NCBI GenBank assembly: GCA_025362495.1
Contig: JANYGI010000052.1
Coordinates: forward strand, 1-64,000
Reading direction: 5' to 3'
Length of the DNA stretch: 64,000 nt
DNA from: Byssovorax sp.
Lineage (GTDB): Bacteria > Myxococcota_A > Polyangia > Polyangiales > Polyangiaceae
The notes under the pieces were generated by a model that searched no databases, was not told the DNA's origin, and saw only the letters and a program-made list of their open reading frames with translations. Position 1 is the stretch's first letter; each line of letters starts with the position of its first letter. This document shows positions 17,927 through 26,488 of this stretch, in pieces. Both the position numbers and the translations under genes were made by a program.

Positions 17927-20665
17927 TCAGCGACCCAGGCAGATCCGGCGGTAGTCCGCGACCATCCGCCGCGCGTCGAAGCGGGCCTCGGCGCGCGCTC
18001 GCCCGGCGGCGCCCATGGCCGCGCGCCTCGTCGCGTCGTTACCCAGATCGACCAGGGCTTCCGCGAAGGCCGCAGCGTCGCCGCGCGCGACGAGCCGGCC
18101 CGTGAGCCCGTCCACCACCTGCTCGGAGGCGCCGCCCACGTCGGTCGCGATCACCGGGATCCCCTGGGCCATCGCCTCCAGCGAAGCGTTGGGGCAGCCC
18201 GCGGGCTCCGAGATCATCGCGAAGAGATCCACCTCGTCGAGCAGCGCCGACGAGCCCGGGAGCTCACCGAGCCACTCGACCGCCAGGCCCGCGGCCGATC
18301 GTTTGAGCTCCAACGAATACGCCTCCGAGCCACGCTCCGGGCCGCCCGCGACGCGGAGCGTGTGGGGCGGCAAATCCGGCGCGGCGATCCGCAGCGCGGC
18401 GAGCAGATCCTCGAGCTTCTTCTGCGGCGAGAGGCGCGCCGCGGTCCCGATCACCAGCACGTCGGTGAGCGATCTCGGCCGCCTCGAAGGGCCGAGATCG
18501 ATCCCGTTGGGCACGACGTGAACGGGCGCGCCGAGGGTCGCTCGGGCGAGCTCGGCCTCGGCCTCGTACTTGACGATCATGCCCGCGAGGCGCGCTCCGT
18601 AGGCGCGGGCGTCGCGGTAGGGCAGCCCCGGCGTCACGCGCGCGAAGCGGCGCTCGAGCGAGGCGAAGTACATCTCGCCCGGGCTCACGTCGAACACCGG
18701 CGTGTCGAGCAGCGCGTCGGCGAGCAGGACTTTGTGACCGGCGAGCGCGTTCCAGAAGAGCACGGCCTCGGGCGGATCGTCGTCGAGGCGATCGAGGATC
18801 CACGCGACGGCGGCGGCCGCATCGATCGTCTCCGCGCGGGGCGCGGCGAAGACGGGGATCCCCGCGGCGACGAGCGCGCTCCGGCCCGGCGTCGGGAAGC
18901 GCTCTTGCTCCTCGAGGACCACGGCGCGGACGCGCTCGCCCGCGGCGGCGAGGCCCGCGAGCAGGCGGCGCGCGCTCGACTGCGCCCCGCCCGTCGAGAA
19001 GTTGTTGGTGATCAGAACGATCCCGCGGCGAGGCTTCGATCCGCGGGTGATCACGCGGCGATAGAGCGCGGCGTAGCGCGCTGCCATGCGCTCGCGCGTG
19101 AAGCCGGCGAGCACCAGCGCGCGGCCGCCGTCGGGGCGCGCGATCGCCAGGTCCACGGTGGCCTCGGCGAGCTCCGCGGCCGTCGCGTCGCGCGCGAGCA
19201 CGCGCATCGCGGGGTTGTCCGCGGCGAGCTCCGCGGTGCCGCCCGCGTCGGTGGCGATCACCGGGATCCCCGCGGCCAGGGCTTCGAGATGAGCGAGGCT
19301 CAGCCCCTCATGCGCGCTGGTGGACACGAGCGCGTCTGCGCCCGCGAGCGCCGGCGCGATCCGATCGAGCGAGCCGACGAGGTGCACGCGCGCCGCGAGC
19401 CCGTGCGCCGCGATCGCCTCGCGCAGCTCGCGCGCCGACAGCGCCGCGAGGTCGCCGCGAGGATCGGCGTCGCCGGCGATCACCAGGTGCGCGCGCCTCT
19501 CGATCCCGCGCCGCACCAGCGCGGCGTCGATCGCCGCCAGCACCGCGGGCAGCCGATCCAGCCGCTTCTGCGGCCGCGGGTTGGCCACCGCGAGCACCAC
19601 GAGATCGCCGGCGTCGATCCCGTTCGCTCGTCGAAACGCGGCTCCTTCGGCGCGCAGCGCGGCGGACGGCGCGAGCGCCGCGGCGTCGATCCCGTTCCAG
19701 ATCGGGCGCGAGGGAACGGGGATCCGGGCCGCGACGAGATCGGCCTCGGCGGCGAGCGAGCACGCGATCAGCAGCGCCGCGTGCTGCGATTGCAGCCGAT
19801 CGAGGCCCTCGGGCCAGCCGGCCCGCGTGTTGTGGATCGTCACTGCGATCGGGATCCCGCTCGCCGACAGCTCCGCGACCTGGTCGCCGGTGAGCAGGTG
19901 CGCGTGCACGAGATCGGCCCCGACGGCGATCGCCGCCTCGGTCAGCGCCGCGAGCCGATCGCGCTCGCGCGAGAGATCGATCGTGCCCGCGGGAGCGGGG
20001 AACGCCGCGCGCGTCGGCCGCCCCAGCGTGGCCACGATCGGCGTCACCGCGAGCGCGGGGAGCAGCGCGGCGAGATCGAGCACGACGCGCTCGGCGCCGC
20101 CCTGCTGCAGGCTGGTGACGGCGAGCACGACGCGGAGGCGCGGGTCCTCGTGGACGTCGAGCGCGGGGTAGCGGACGAGGCGCAGATCGCCCCCGGCGAC
20201 CGCGGCGATCGCCGTGATCGCGTCCTCGCCCCGGGCGAGCCGCGCTGCGAGATCGCTCGCGGCGCGCGTGCCGAAATAGACGCTGGCGAGCGGCGGGAGC
20301 GCGCCCCGATGGGCCCCGAGATCGCCGCCGCTGCGCGCGAGGAGCGCGGACCATGCGCGCTCGGCATCGCCCGTTTCGACCGAGAAATCAGGGCGGATCG
20401 CGCCGAGGGCGCAGAGCGGTCGCCCCGTCGCGCTCGGCGGCGGGAACGTCAGCGGTCCGCCGTGCACGGGGAACGCGCCGGCGCGCACCAGCCACGCCGG
20501 GCCCGCGCCGAGGCGCGCCGCGAGCTCGACCGACGAGGCACGCGACCCATCGAACGGATCCAGACCACGCGCCCGGAGCGCGCGGAGAGTGCGCCCCGCG
20601 CGACGAGCGTCGCCGGCCTCGGCGGCGAACACGACGACGTCGGGCGAGCGCGGCGCGGGCGACAC
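17927..20665 (-). CDS. Double family 4 glycosyltransferase (two GT-B modules in one chain)
   Basis: This encodes 912 residues with a GTG start one base after the upstream stop (TGAGGTG). Residues 1-170 are poorly recognisable. A first GT4 module follows: VTSLQQGGAERVVLDL, VVLAVANPRPQKRLDRLP, and the E-x7-E region STSAHEGLSLAHLEALAAG. A second module starts near residue 535: LITNNFSTGGAQSSARRLL, VIGTAARLSPQKKLEDLL, and the donor-site region MISEPAGCPNASLEAMAQG. Two complete GT-B units suggest a bifunctional or processive enzyme for a repeating glycan, which is inference. It is coupled to the FGE-sulfatase-like gene. Confidence 0.8.
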   Translation of the reverse strand: MSPAPRSPDVVVFAAEAGDARRAGRTLRALRARGLDPFDGSRASSVELAARLGAGPAWLVRAGAFPVHGGPLTFPPPSATGRPLCALGAIRPDFSVETGDAERAWSALLARSGGDLGAHRGALPPLASVYFGTRAASDLAARLARGEDAITAIAAVAGGDLRLVRYPALDVHEDPRLRVVLAVTSLQQGGAERVVLDLAALLPALAVTPIVATLGRPTRAAFPAPAGTIDLSRERDRLAALTEAAIAVGADLVHAHLLTGDQVAELSASGIPIAVTIHNTRAGWPEGLDRLQSQHAALLIACSLAAEADLVAARIPVPSRPIWNGIDAAALAPSAALRAEGAAFRRANGIDAGDLVVLAVANPRPQKRLDRLPAVLAAIDAALVRRGIERRAHLVIAGDADPRGDLAALSARELREAIAAHGLAARVHLVGSLDRIAPALAGADALVSTSAHEGLSLAHLEALAAGIPVIATDAGGTAELAADNPAMRVLARDATAAELAEATVDLAIARPDGGRALVLAGFTRERMAARYAALYRRVITRGSKPRRGIVLITNNFSTGGAQSSARRLLAGLAAAGERVRAVVLEEQERFPTPGRSALVAAGIPVFAAPRAETIDAAAAVAWILDRLDDDPPEAVLFWNALAGHKVLLADALLDTPVFDVSPGEMYFASLERRFARVTPGLPYRDARAYGARLAGMIVKYEAEAELARATLGAPVHVVPNGIDLGPSRRPRSLTDVLVIGTAARLSPQKKLEDLLAALRIAAPDLPPHTLRVAGGPERGSEAYSLELKRSAAGLAVEWLGELPGSSALLDEVDLFAMISEPAGCPNASLEAMAQGIPVIATDVGGASEQVVDGLTGRLVARGDAAAFAEALVDLGNDATRRAAMGAAGRARAEARFDARRMVADYRRICLGR

Positions 20666-20666
20666 C

Positions 20667-22100
20667 TCAGTACGCCGAAGGGTAGCCGCGGAAGGTCGAG
20701 TCGTCGTTGTTCTGCGACGACACCGCGCCGTAGCGCTGCTGGTCCGGCTGGCGCACCGACTGCGACGACCACGTGCCGGGTCGCGACGACGACGCCACCG
20801 ACACGCCCGAGCTCGGCACGAGGTCGAGCACGAGGATCGCCATCGGCGCGTGCCCGGTGTAAACGTACTGGCTCGGCGCGCCGTCGAGGCGGACCTGGCC
20901 GTTGTGCCGTTGACCGCTGGTGTCGCTGTAATGGTACGTGACGAACGAGCCCGCGAAATTCCCGGGCGCGTCGATCCAGAACCCGTCGCCGCCGATCCGG
21001 TGCTTCAGCGGCACACGCGAGGTGGGCGCGGCCTTCTTCGAGCGGAAGATCGCGATGATCAACCAGACGCAGAGGGCCATCGTGCCCAGGCATCCCGCGA
21101 AGAAGACCGAGCCAATCACGGCGTCCGAGCTCGACGCGGGAGCCGGGGTGGGGCGGGTATCCGGCAGCGGAGCCGGGGACGGTAACGGGGGGAGGACCGG
21201 TATCGCGACGGCGGTCGCGCTCGTGGCCGCGACGACGCGGAAGCCGTTGTCGGCGTTGCGGCTGCCCGGCGCGTTGCGGTAGCGCGCCGCCGCCCGCCCG
21301 CTCTTCACGTCCTTGAGCCACGAGCCGCCGCGCAGCACCCGCCGCGGCTTGTCCGAGGCGTCGGGCGTCGTCTGGACCGGGTCGACCACGGCGGCGTCGC
21401 CGTACGGAGCGTACCAGTCGAGGCACCACTCGTAGACGTTGCCACCCAGGTCCTGGAGGCCGAGCGCATTGGCCTTCTTCTGCGCGACAGGATGCGTGGA
21501 GTTGCCCGAGTTGGGCTTGAACCACCCGAGCGCCAGCGCGTCGGCGTCGGTCGTCCCCGCGTAATAGGCGCCCGTCGTCCCGGCGCGATAGGCATGCTCC
21601 CACTGGGCCTCGGTCGGCAGCGTGAAGGCGCGACCCGCCGTGCGCGTCAGCCACCCGGTGAACGCCAGCGCGTCGTCGTACGTGACGATGGTGACGGGGT
21701 GATCGTCGGTCTGGGCGAAGCCCGGGCTCTTCCAGGTGAAATCGCGCCGCTGCACGAGGGCCGTGCCGTCCCATCCCGAGCCGCCCGAGGTGCCCTTCTC
21801 GGCCTCGGTCTTGTAGCCCGTCGCCGTGACGAAGCGCGCAAACTGACCGCGCGTCACGGGGAATTTGCCGAAGTAAACGTCGTTGCCCAGCGTGACCCGG
21901 TGGGCCCGCTCGTCGTCGACGTGGCCCAGCTCGGCCGGCGGCGATCCCTCGGTGAACGAGCCGGCGGGCACGAGCACCAGCGCGAGCTTGGTCCCGCCCC
22001 CGAGATCGACGTCGAGCGTGGCCGGCGGATCGGCGAGCGCCATCGCCGGAGCGAGCCACACGACAGCGAGCAGAGGCAACGAGACGTGGCGCAGGATCAT
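20667..22100 (-). CDS. FGE-sulfatase domain protein with membrane anchor
   Basis: The start at MILRHVSLPLLAVVW gives a signal peptide ending ALA and 477 residues. Residues about 30-290 are an FGE-sulfatase (SUMF1) domain: VPAGSFTEGSPP, YFGKFPVTRGQFARFV, FTLPTEAQWEHAYRAGT, NALGLQDLGGNVYEWCLDW, and RRVLRGGSW ending DNGFRVV. The Cys pair used by true formylglycine-generating enzymes is not seen in the C-terminal block (AARYRNAPGSRN), so a binding role or another oxidoreductase role is likelier. A Pro/Ala linker, one membrane segment near residue 320 and a 120-residue unknown C-terminal domain follow. It is divergent from corA and coupled to the double glycosyltransferase. Confidence 0.75.
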   Translation of the reverse strand: MILRHVSLPLLAVVWLAPAMALADPPATLDVDLGGGTKLALVLVPAGSFTEGSPPAELGHVDDERAHRVTLGNDVYFGKFPVTRGQFARFVTATGYKTEAEKGTSGGSGWDGTALVQRRDFTWKSPGFAQTDDHPVTIVTYDDALAFTGWLTRTAGRAFTLPTEAQWEHAYRAGTTGAYYAGTTDADALALGWFKPNSGNSTHPVAQKKANALGLQDLGGNVYEWCLDWYAPYGDAAVVDPVQTTPDASDKPRRVLRGGSWLKDVKSGRAAARYRNAPGSRNADNGFRVVAATSATAVAIPVLPPLPSPAPLPDTRPTPAPASSSDAVIGSVFFAGCLGTMALCVWLIIAIFRSKKAAPTSRVPLKHRIGGDGFWIDAPGNFAGSFVTYHYSDTSGQRHNGQVRLDGAPSQYVYTGHAPMAILVLDLVPSSGVSVASSSRPGTWSSQSVRQPDQQRYGAVSSQNNDDSTFRGYPSAY

Positions 22101-22185
22101 GCTTTTCTCACCGGAGCGCGAGGCTACCATGGGCCCTCGACGTCCCGGCATTTTCGCCCGCGGTCAGGCTTGCTACAGGCCGTGC

Positions 22186-23346
22186 ATGGCCGACCGCGAC
22201 GACGCTCCACGCTCCTCCTCCTCGGCCTCGGCCACCTCGCGCCAGCGTCGATCCCGCCTCGCGCGCGAGCCCGCGATCGGCGCGCCGCCGGGCACGCTCG
22301 TCGTCGACGGCGCCGCCGGAGAGCGCTGCCAGATCTTCGTCATCGACTACTGCGCCGAGCAGGTGATCGAGAAGGAGCTCGCCTCGATCGACGAGGTCGT
22401 CGCCTACCTGGAAGACGATCGCGCCTCGATCACCTGGGTCGACATCCGCGGCCTCGGCGATCGCCACACGCTGGAGCGGATGGGCGAGATCTTTCACGTC
22501 CACCCGCTCGCCCTCGAAGACGTCGTCAACGTGCCGCAGCGGCCGCACTCCGATCCTTACCTGGAACAACAGGTGGTGATCTCGCGCATGGTGCAGATCG
22601 CCGAGTCGGGCAACGTCGAGCTCGAGCAGCTCGGCATCCTCTTCGGCAAAGGCTACGTCGTCACCGTGCAAGAAGAGGCGAGCCGCGACTGCCTGGAGAG
22701 CGTGCGCGAGCGCATCCGCCGCGGCAAGGGCGGGATCCGCAGCGCCCCGGCCGACTACCTCGTTTATGCGCTCCTCGACGCGGTGATCGACGGCTTCTAT
22801 CCGGTGCTGGAGGATCTGGGCGAGCGCCTCGAAGATCTGGAGATCGAGGCCGCCGCCGCGCCCCGGGGCGTGTCGCAGAAGATCCACCGGATCAAGCGCA
22901 ACCTGCTCGACGTGCGCCGCGCGGTGTGGCCGCAGCGCGACATGGTCAATGGCCTGCTGCGCGACGAGTCGGCGCACATCTCGAAGGAGACGCGCGTCTA
23001 CCTGCGCGACACCTACGATCACGTGGTCCAGGTGATGGACATGGTCGAGACGTTCCGCGAGATCGCCTCGGGCCTGATGGATCTCTATCTCTCGGGCGTG
23101 TCCAATCGCATGAACGAGATCATGAAGGTATTGACGGTGATCTCGACGATCTTCCTGCCGCTCACCTTCATCGCCGGCGTCTACGGGATGAACTTCGACA
23201 CGACGGCTTCCCCGTACAACCTGCCCGAGCTGCGCTGGCGCTACGGCTACCCGTTCGCCCTCGGGCTGATGCTGCTCTCGGTGCTGGTGCTGCTGTGGTT
23301 CTATCGCCGCAAAGGCTGGATCGGGAAAGCCTCGCTCCCCGAGTGA
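22186..23346 (+). CDS. corA: CorA family magnesium/cobalt transporter
   Basis: This encodes 386 residues, starting at MADRDDAPRSSSSA. After a Ser/Arg-rich N-terminal tail of about 30 residues, the large cytoplasmic domain has ITWVDIRGLGDRHTLERMGEIFHVHPLALEDVVN, the classic CorA pattern. The long helix leads into two C-terminal membrane segments, the first ending in the selectivity motif Y-G-M-N at about residues 333-336, the second LGLMLLSVLVLLWFY. It would form a homopentameric divalent-cation channel in the inner membrane. It is divergent from the FGE-sulfatase-like gene, with 85 bases between the starts. Confidence 0.95.
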   Translation: MADRDDAPRSSSSASATSRQRRSRLAREPAIGAPPGTLVVDGAAGERCQIFVIDYCAEQVIEKELASIDEVVAYLEDDRASITWVDIRGLGDRHTLERMGEIFHVHPLALEDVVNVPQRPHSDPYLEQQVVISRMVQIAESGNVELEQLGILFGKGYVVTVQEEASRDCLESVRERIRRGKGGIRSAPADYLVYALLDAVIDGFYPVLEDLGERLEDLEIEAAAAPRGVSQKIHRIKRNLLDVRRAVWPQRDMVNGLLRDESAHISKETRVYLRDTYDHVVQVMDMVETFREIASGLMDLYLSGVSNRMNEIMKVLTVISTIFLPLTFIAGVYGMNFDTTASPYNLPELRWRYGYPFALGLMLLSVLVLLWFYRRKGWIGKASLPE

Positions 23347-23353
23347 GGGCTTC

Positions 23354-23896
23354 TCACGGCGCGAGCGCGGTGCAGCCCTGGCCGGGGCACTCGCAGCCCT
23401 GGCCCTCGGCCACGGGCATGGGGCACGCGAGCCAGGCGTCGAGCGTCGCAAACTCGGCCGGGGTGAGCTCGGGGACGACGATCGTGGTGCTCTTGTACGG
23501 CATGTGCGGCGCGCCATCGGGCTGGATGACCTCGCGCATGCGCTGATAATTGAGCTTGCCGTGGGTGTCGAAGGGCACCTGCGTGTCCTCGTAGGTGAGG
23601 AGCGGAAACGGGGCGCCGATCAGCGTGGGATTCTGGTGGCACCGATTGCAGGTGCCGTGGATGACCTTGAATACGTCGCAGGGGAAATCGCCGGTGGCCG
23701 GGACCGGGCCGCACACGATGCCTCCGTCGCCACCGCCGCTGCCGCTCGAGGACGACGCGGACACGGACACGGAGCTCGTGATCGGGTCGGGCAGGCACTT
23801 GCCCGAGAGGCAGCCCTCGGTGGTATCGGCAGTGCAGCCGACGAAGAGTACAGCCGTGATTGCTGCGGTGATGAGCGTCGCGAGTAGGGTGCGCAC
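23354..23896 (-). CDS. Lipoprotein with a single c-type haem-binding motif
   Basis: A GTG start at 23896 (VRTLLATLITAAITAVLFVGC) opens exactly at a signal peptide with lipobox L-F-V-G-C, giving 180 residues; I prefer it to upstream starts. After a Ser-rich linker the mature part has C-N-R-C-H (in GTCNRCHQNPT), a covalent haem c site. Further on are MPYKSTTIVVPELTPAEFATLDAWLACP, like the C-terminal helix of small cytochrome c domains, and three more cysteines. It is probably an exported monohaem electron carrier; the partner is unknown. It converges with corA, stop to stop, with only seven bases between. Confidence 0.7.
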   Translation of the reverse strand: MRTLLATLITAAITAVLFVGCTADTTEGCLSGKCLPDPITSSVSVSASSSSGSGGGDGGIVCGPVPATGDFPCDVFKVIHGTCNRCHQNPTLIGAPFPLLTYEDTQVPFDTHGKLNYQRMREVIQPDGAPHMPYKSTTIVVPELTPAEFATLDAWLACPMPVAEGQGCECPGQGCTALAP

Positions 23897-23917
23897 GCCG
23901 GCATCGTAAGCGCAAAA

Positions 23918-23956
23918 ACGAACGGGAGACACCCGATGAGGGCGCCTCCCGTCGTT
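23918..23956 (-). terminator. Intrinsic terminator after the Cys-rich lipoprotein gene
   Basis: ACGGGAG (23922-23928) pairs with CTCCCGT (23946-23952), extended by AACG/CGTT with one bulged base. On the minus strand the hairpin is followed by TTTTT (23914-23918), fitting Rho-independent termination of the gene ending at 23988 and separating it from the haem lipoprotein gene. Confidence 0.6.
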
Positions 23957-23987
23957 TACCGGCCCCGGCTGACGCCGGAGCTCGCGA

Positions 23988-24743
23988 CTACATCGTGCAG
24001 ACCGTCGAGGCGCCCACGATGTGCTTGCAGTGCGTCGCCGCCGAACCCGCGTCGGTCGCCGCGACCGTGAGGTGGTACGCGCGGCAGCCGAAATCGTTCT
24101 TCGCGGTGTCGGCCGTGCTGTACGAGGCGGCGTCGACCTTGAACGTCTTGCAGTCGAGCATGCACTTGTCCTTGTTGTCGTACTGCTTGTTGGCGCCGGT
24201 GCAGACCGCGATGGCCACGTCGCAGAAGGCATCGCAGCCCTCGCCGCAGGTGCCCGCCATCGTGTCCGTCACGTCCTTGTCGCCACCGGTGATGCCGGCG
24301 TGCGCGCAGTGCGTGTCGGGCGCCATGACCGACGGGCCACCGCCGTGGTAGAGGCGGCAGCCGAGGCTGTTGCCGTCGGTGTCGCCGAGCTTCCCGGGGG
24401 GGAAGGCCGCGCAGACCGCGAGGCAGCTGTCGTTGGTCTTGTACTGCTCGTCGGTGGTCTTGCAGTTGGTCATGACCTCGGCGCAGTACGAGGCGCAGTC
24501 GAGCGTCGGCGCGACGCCGGTGCCCGAGCTGGACGCCGAGCTGGTGACGCCCGAGCCGCCCGCGCCGCCGGCGCCGGTGGTGGTGCTGGTCGTGGTAGCG
24601 GAGCTGGTGGTGGTGGCCTCGCTGCCGCCCGTGCCCGTGCTCGTGCTCGTCGTCGTGGTGTCGCTGCCGCAACCGGCGACGATCGCCGAGGTGCCCGCGA
24701 TGGAGAGGACGGCGCCGAGAAAGAGAAAACTAGCCTTGTTCAT
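23988..24743 (-). CDS. Cys-rich lipoprotein with a duplicated module
   Basis: The ATG at 24743 (MNKASFLFLG) follows an AGGAG site and starts a signal peptide with lipobox I-V-A-G-C. The product is 251 residues. A Thr/Ser/Gly linker of about 55 residues leads to two homologous Cys-rich modules. Each has the order C-x3-C, C, C-x3-C, then GCRxYH, then HCxH: the first has YCAEVMTNC, GCRLYHGG and HCAHAG, the second FCDVAIAVC, GCRAYHLT and HCKHIV. The repeated Cys and His placement suggests disulfides or metal binding outside the cell. No function is known to me. A terminator hairpin follows. Confidence 0.75.
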   Translation of the reverse strand: MNKASFLFLGAVLSIAGTSAIVAGCGSDTTTTSTSTGTGGSEATTTSSATTTSTTTGAGGAGGSGVTSSASSSGTGVAPTLDCASYCAEVMTNCKTTDEQYKTNDSCLAVCAAFPPGKLGDTDGNSLGCRLYHGGGPSVMAPDTHCAHAGITGGDKDVTDTMAGTCGEGCDAFCDVAIAVCTGANKQYDNKDKCMLDCKTFKVDAASYSTADTAKNDFGCRAYHLTVAATDAGSAATHCKHIVGASTVCTM

Positions 24744-25133
24744 AAGTCGATAACTCCTGTGGATGCCCGTTACAGGCGGTGGGGCAGAGGAAAGGAAGTC
24801 TCCACCCGATTCATGATCCGGCGGTGTACTCCAGAGGCGCGGCGCGGGCAAACCTGAAGCGAGCAATCGATCCTCAGGCAAGATGGGGACGCAGCGCGGG
24901 CAATCGCATGGAGCCTGTCGCGACGGCCATCGTCGAGCCAATCTGAATGCAAGCTGCCGGATTTGCTGGCTTAAGCTGGATTCGAGCGCCGGCCGTCAGC
25001 GCTCTCTCTGCAGGTAAATTTAATCGCTGTTTAAGATTGTTGGCCCGGTCTGGCGATCACGGGGACTCGCGCGCTGCCGGGGTGGCGATCGCGTGGTGAG
25101 GGGCGCGTCAGCGGCTTCGCACCGCAGAGGCCA
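24744..25133 (+). other. Intergenic region without a recognised gene
   Basis: These 390 bases lie between two minus-strand lipoprotein genes. The AGGAG site for the gene starting at 24743 is at its left edge. A short AT-richer patch around 25013-25045 (TAAATTTAATCGCTGTTTAAGATTG) stands out from the surroundings and could hold a promoter, but I cannot place -35 and -10 boxes with confidence. I see no coding sequence or repeat. Confidence 0.4.
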
Positions 25134-25490
25134 TCACGGGCCGGTGCTGGCGGAGGTGCTGCTCCCTGCCGCGGCCGTGGAGCTCGCGCTGCCACCGCTG
25201 CTGCCGCTGCTGCTCTCTGCGGTGCTGCTCATCGCGGAGCTGCTCTCCGCGGAGCTGCTCGCGCTGCTCGTCGTGCTCGCGCCGTTCATCCCGCCGGCGC
25301 CGCCGGTGCCTTGCGGGCAGATGGCGGCGTCGGGCTCGGCGTCGCAGCGCGATTGCCACTTCGTGTCGTGGAAGAGATCGCTCGAGCACGCGGCCGCGAG
25401 GAGGCCGAGACCGAGAGCGAGGCAGAGCCAGGCGCCTCGCGGAGCCACGCGCCGCGAGGCGCCGGAAGGAGAGCGGATACGCCGGTTCAT
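25134..25490 (-). CDS. Short Ser-rich lipoprotein
   Basis: This encodes 118 residues starting at MNRRIRSPSG; another ATG is six codons upstream. The signal peptide ends LLAAAC with a Cys near residue 35 that fits a lipobox. The mature part has DLFHDTKWQSRCDAEPDAAICPQGTGG, with two cysteines, followed by a Ser/Ala/Thr/Gly tail to the C-terminus. No domain is recognisable. The spacing to the upstream proC gene is only 21 bases on the same strand, so they may be co-transcribed, without an evident link in function. Confidence 0.6.
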   Translation of the reverse strand: MNRRIRSPSGASRRVAPRGAWLCLALGLGLLAAACSSDLFHDTKWQSRCDAEPDAAICPQGTGGAGGMNGASTTSSASSSAESSSAMSSTAESSSGSSGGSASSTAAAGSSTSASTGP

Positions 25491-25511
25491 CGGCCTGCCA
25501 GCGTACACCCG

Positions 25512-26351
25512 TCAGCGCCGGAGCTTCGCGGCCATTTGCGCGCCGAGCTCCGCCGATCGGTTCGACGCGACCTCGACGGCGTCGATCAGCGTGCGACGCA
25601 GGCCGCCCGATTCGAGCGTGTGGAGGCCGGCGATCGCCGTGCCGCCGGGGCTCGTGACCATGTCCTTCAGGCGGCCGGGGTGCTCGCCCGTCTCGAGCTG
25701 GAGCTTGGCCGCGCCGTACACCGTCTGCGCCGCGAGGAGCAGCGCCGTGTCGCGTCCGAGGCCGACCTTCACGCCGCCGTCGGCGAGGGCCTCGATCATC
25801 AGCATCACGTACGCGGGGCCGCTGCCGGAGAGGCCGGTGACGGCGTCGAGCAGCGACTCGTCGAGCACGACGCATCGGCCGACGGCCTCGAAGAGCGCCT
25901 TCGCCGTGGCCACGTCGTCGTCGGTGGCGTGCGCGCCGGGGGCGATCGCCGTCGCGGCCGCGAGGGCCATCGCCGCGGTGTTGGGCATGGCGCGGATCAC
26001 GCGCGCGTCCTTCGGCAGGCGGCTCTCGAAGGCCTCGAGGGGCACGCCGGCGGCGATGGAGATCACCAGATCGCCGGGGCTCATCGCGACGCCGACGGGG
26101 GCGAGGATCCGGTCGACGATCTGCGGCTTGACCGCGATGACGATGACGTCGGCCCAGCGGACGATCTCGTCGTTGTCGAGGCTGGTCTGGATGCCGTACT
26201 TCTCGTGGAGCTCGGCGAGGCGCTCGGCCTTGACGTCGCTCGCGCGGATCTGATCGGCCGCCATCGTCTCGGAGTGGAGGAGGCCGCGGATGAGCGCCGC
26301 CGCCATGTTGCCGCCGCCGAGGAACCCGATTTTTCGCCCACGCATCGCCAT
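25512..26351 (-). CDS. proC: Pyrroline-5-carboxylate reductase
   Basis: This encodes 279 residues, a normal length for ProC. The N-terminal Rossmann fold has IGFLGGGNMAAALIRGLL, and the strand before the hinge reads DVIVIAVKPQIV. The C-terminal helical domain carries the family signature: DAVTGLSGSGPAYVMLMIEAL and later MVTSPGGTAIAGLHTLESGG. It reduces 1-pyrroline-5-carboxylate to proline with NAD(P)H in the cytoplasm. The ATG at 26351 or the one two codons later could be used. It is divergent from the SGNH hydrolase gene. Confidence 0.95.
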   Translation of the reverse strand: MAMRGRKIGFLGGGNMAAALIRGLLHSETMAADQIRASDVKAERLAELHEKYGIQTSLDNDEIVRWADVIVIAVKPQIVDRILAPVGVAMSPGDLVISIAAGVPLEAFESRLPKDARVIRAMPNTAAMALAAATAIAPGAHATDDDVATAKALFEAVGRCVVLDESLLDAVTGLSGSGPAYVMLMIEALADGGVKVGLGRDTALLLAAQTVYGAAKLQLETGEHPGRLKDMVTSPGGTAIAGLHTLESGGLRRTLIDAVEVASNRSAELGAQMAAKLRR

Positions 26352-26488
26352 GACTGCCTCTCGCCGCTCCGGATTGCCGCGCCACGTTAGCGCACAAGGC
26401 GTCGATCCGGGGGCCGAGCTGCGGTGCTCGTGTCTGCCGTCGCGCGCTGTCGTGGACGCCCCGGGCCATGGCAGGTACTGAGGGCGGG

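Noticed and set aside
16856-20941. A 1361-residue plus-strand protein
   Set aside because: It is an Arg/Gly/Ala-rich antisense shadow of the LolA-like, double glycosyltransferase and other minus-strand genes, all of which have clear domains.
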